64,000 bases of DNA. Origin: Symbiodinium natans (Eukaryota > Sar > Dinophyceae > Suessiales > Symbiodiniaceae). The notes below the pieces were generated by a model that was given only the letters and a program-made list of their open reading frames with translations, searched no databases and was not told the origin of the DNA. The position numbers and the translations under genes were made by a program. Below, in pieces: positions 63,891-64,000 of this stretch. The DNA is taken from assembly GCA_905221605.1 (NCBI GenBank), contig CAJNDS010002234.1:396849-460848 (forward strand), given 5' to 3'. Position 1 is the first letter of the stretch; each line of letters starts with the position of its first letter.

Positions 63891-64000
63891 GTGAGCATTC
63901 TGGGGGTGCAGGGCGGGCACAAGGCTGGCCAGAAGATGGCGGGAAAGCCTCAAAGGTTTTTGGCCACATGGGCCAAGTCGGCCAAGGAATGAGGGTTGTG

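Noticed and set aside
1-64000. CRISPR array, prophage or bacterial operon
   Set aside because: No spaced direct repeats with unique spacers and no operon-like ORF packing; the split genes with non-canonical introns are eukaryotic.

Overview
This is nuclear DNA of a eukaryotic alga, almost certainly a dinoflagellate. Three things point there. (1) The 7-base repeat TTTAGGG/CCCTAAA is scattered through nearly every intron and spacer. (2) The genes are cut into many small exons (24-260 bases) whose introns can be placed by frame and protein conservation. Their 5' splice sites are mostly GC, with GT and a few GA, and nearly all 3' sites are AG followed by G, a pattern known from dinoflagellates. 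(3) The last large gene ends in a cytoplasmic module that I know from dinoflagellate membrane proteins. Every exon I can support lies on the + strand, which fits the one-directional gene arrays of this group. Almost no gene shows up as one long open reading frame. All gene models were made by eye, by joining exons that keep the frame and rebuild a conserved protein. The joins are inference; the open segments and splice dinucleotides are seen directly.

Layout. 1.4-2.1 kb: exons of an unrecognised gene. 3.05-4.01 kb: an uninterrupted SET-domain (SMYD-like) gene. 5.4-7.3 kb: small exons, one with a partial tandem copy. 7.75-31.1 kb: a DUF2009 (PF09418) gene in about 30 exons, the best-supported gene here. 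Its 11.6-kb intron (8257-19884) contains many further + strand exons of a different, unrecognised protein. 31-39 kb: scattered exons, a 204-base higher-order tandem repeat (35.2-36.0 kb) and a three-exon unrecognised gene (38.3-39.1 kb). 40.7-44.7 kb: exons of a probable FIST-domain protein. 45.5-48.2 kb: foldback and self-complementary repeats and a duplicated terminal exon. 49.9-51.7 kb: a four-exon unrecognised gene. 52.5-56.7 kb: a FAD-dependent oxidoreductase of the D-amino-acid-oxidase fold. 56.96-62.16 kb: a secreted DUF285 (BspA-like) repeat region followed by a cysteine-rich, single-pass membrane protein, possibly one large receptor-like gene. 62.5-64 kb: further unassigned exons.

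The spacers and introns hold telomere-like arrays, 9-base derivatives of them, long G tracts, CT and AT repeats, at least seven copies of a short foldback (MITE-like) element and one other foldback. No rRNA, CRISPR, prophage or confident tRNA was seen. The genes do not form an obvious pathway.
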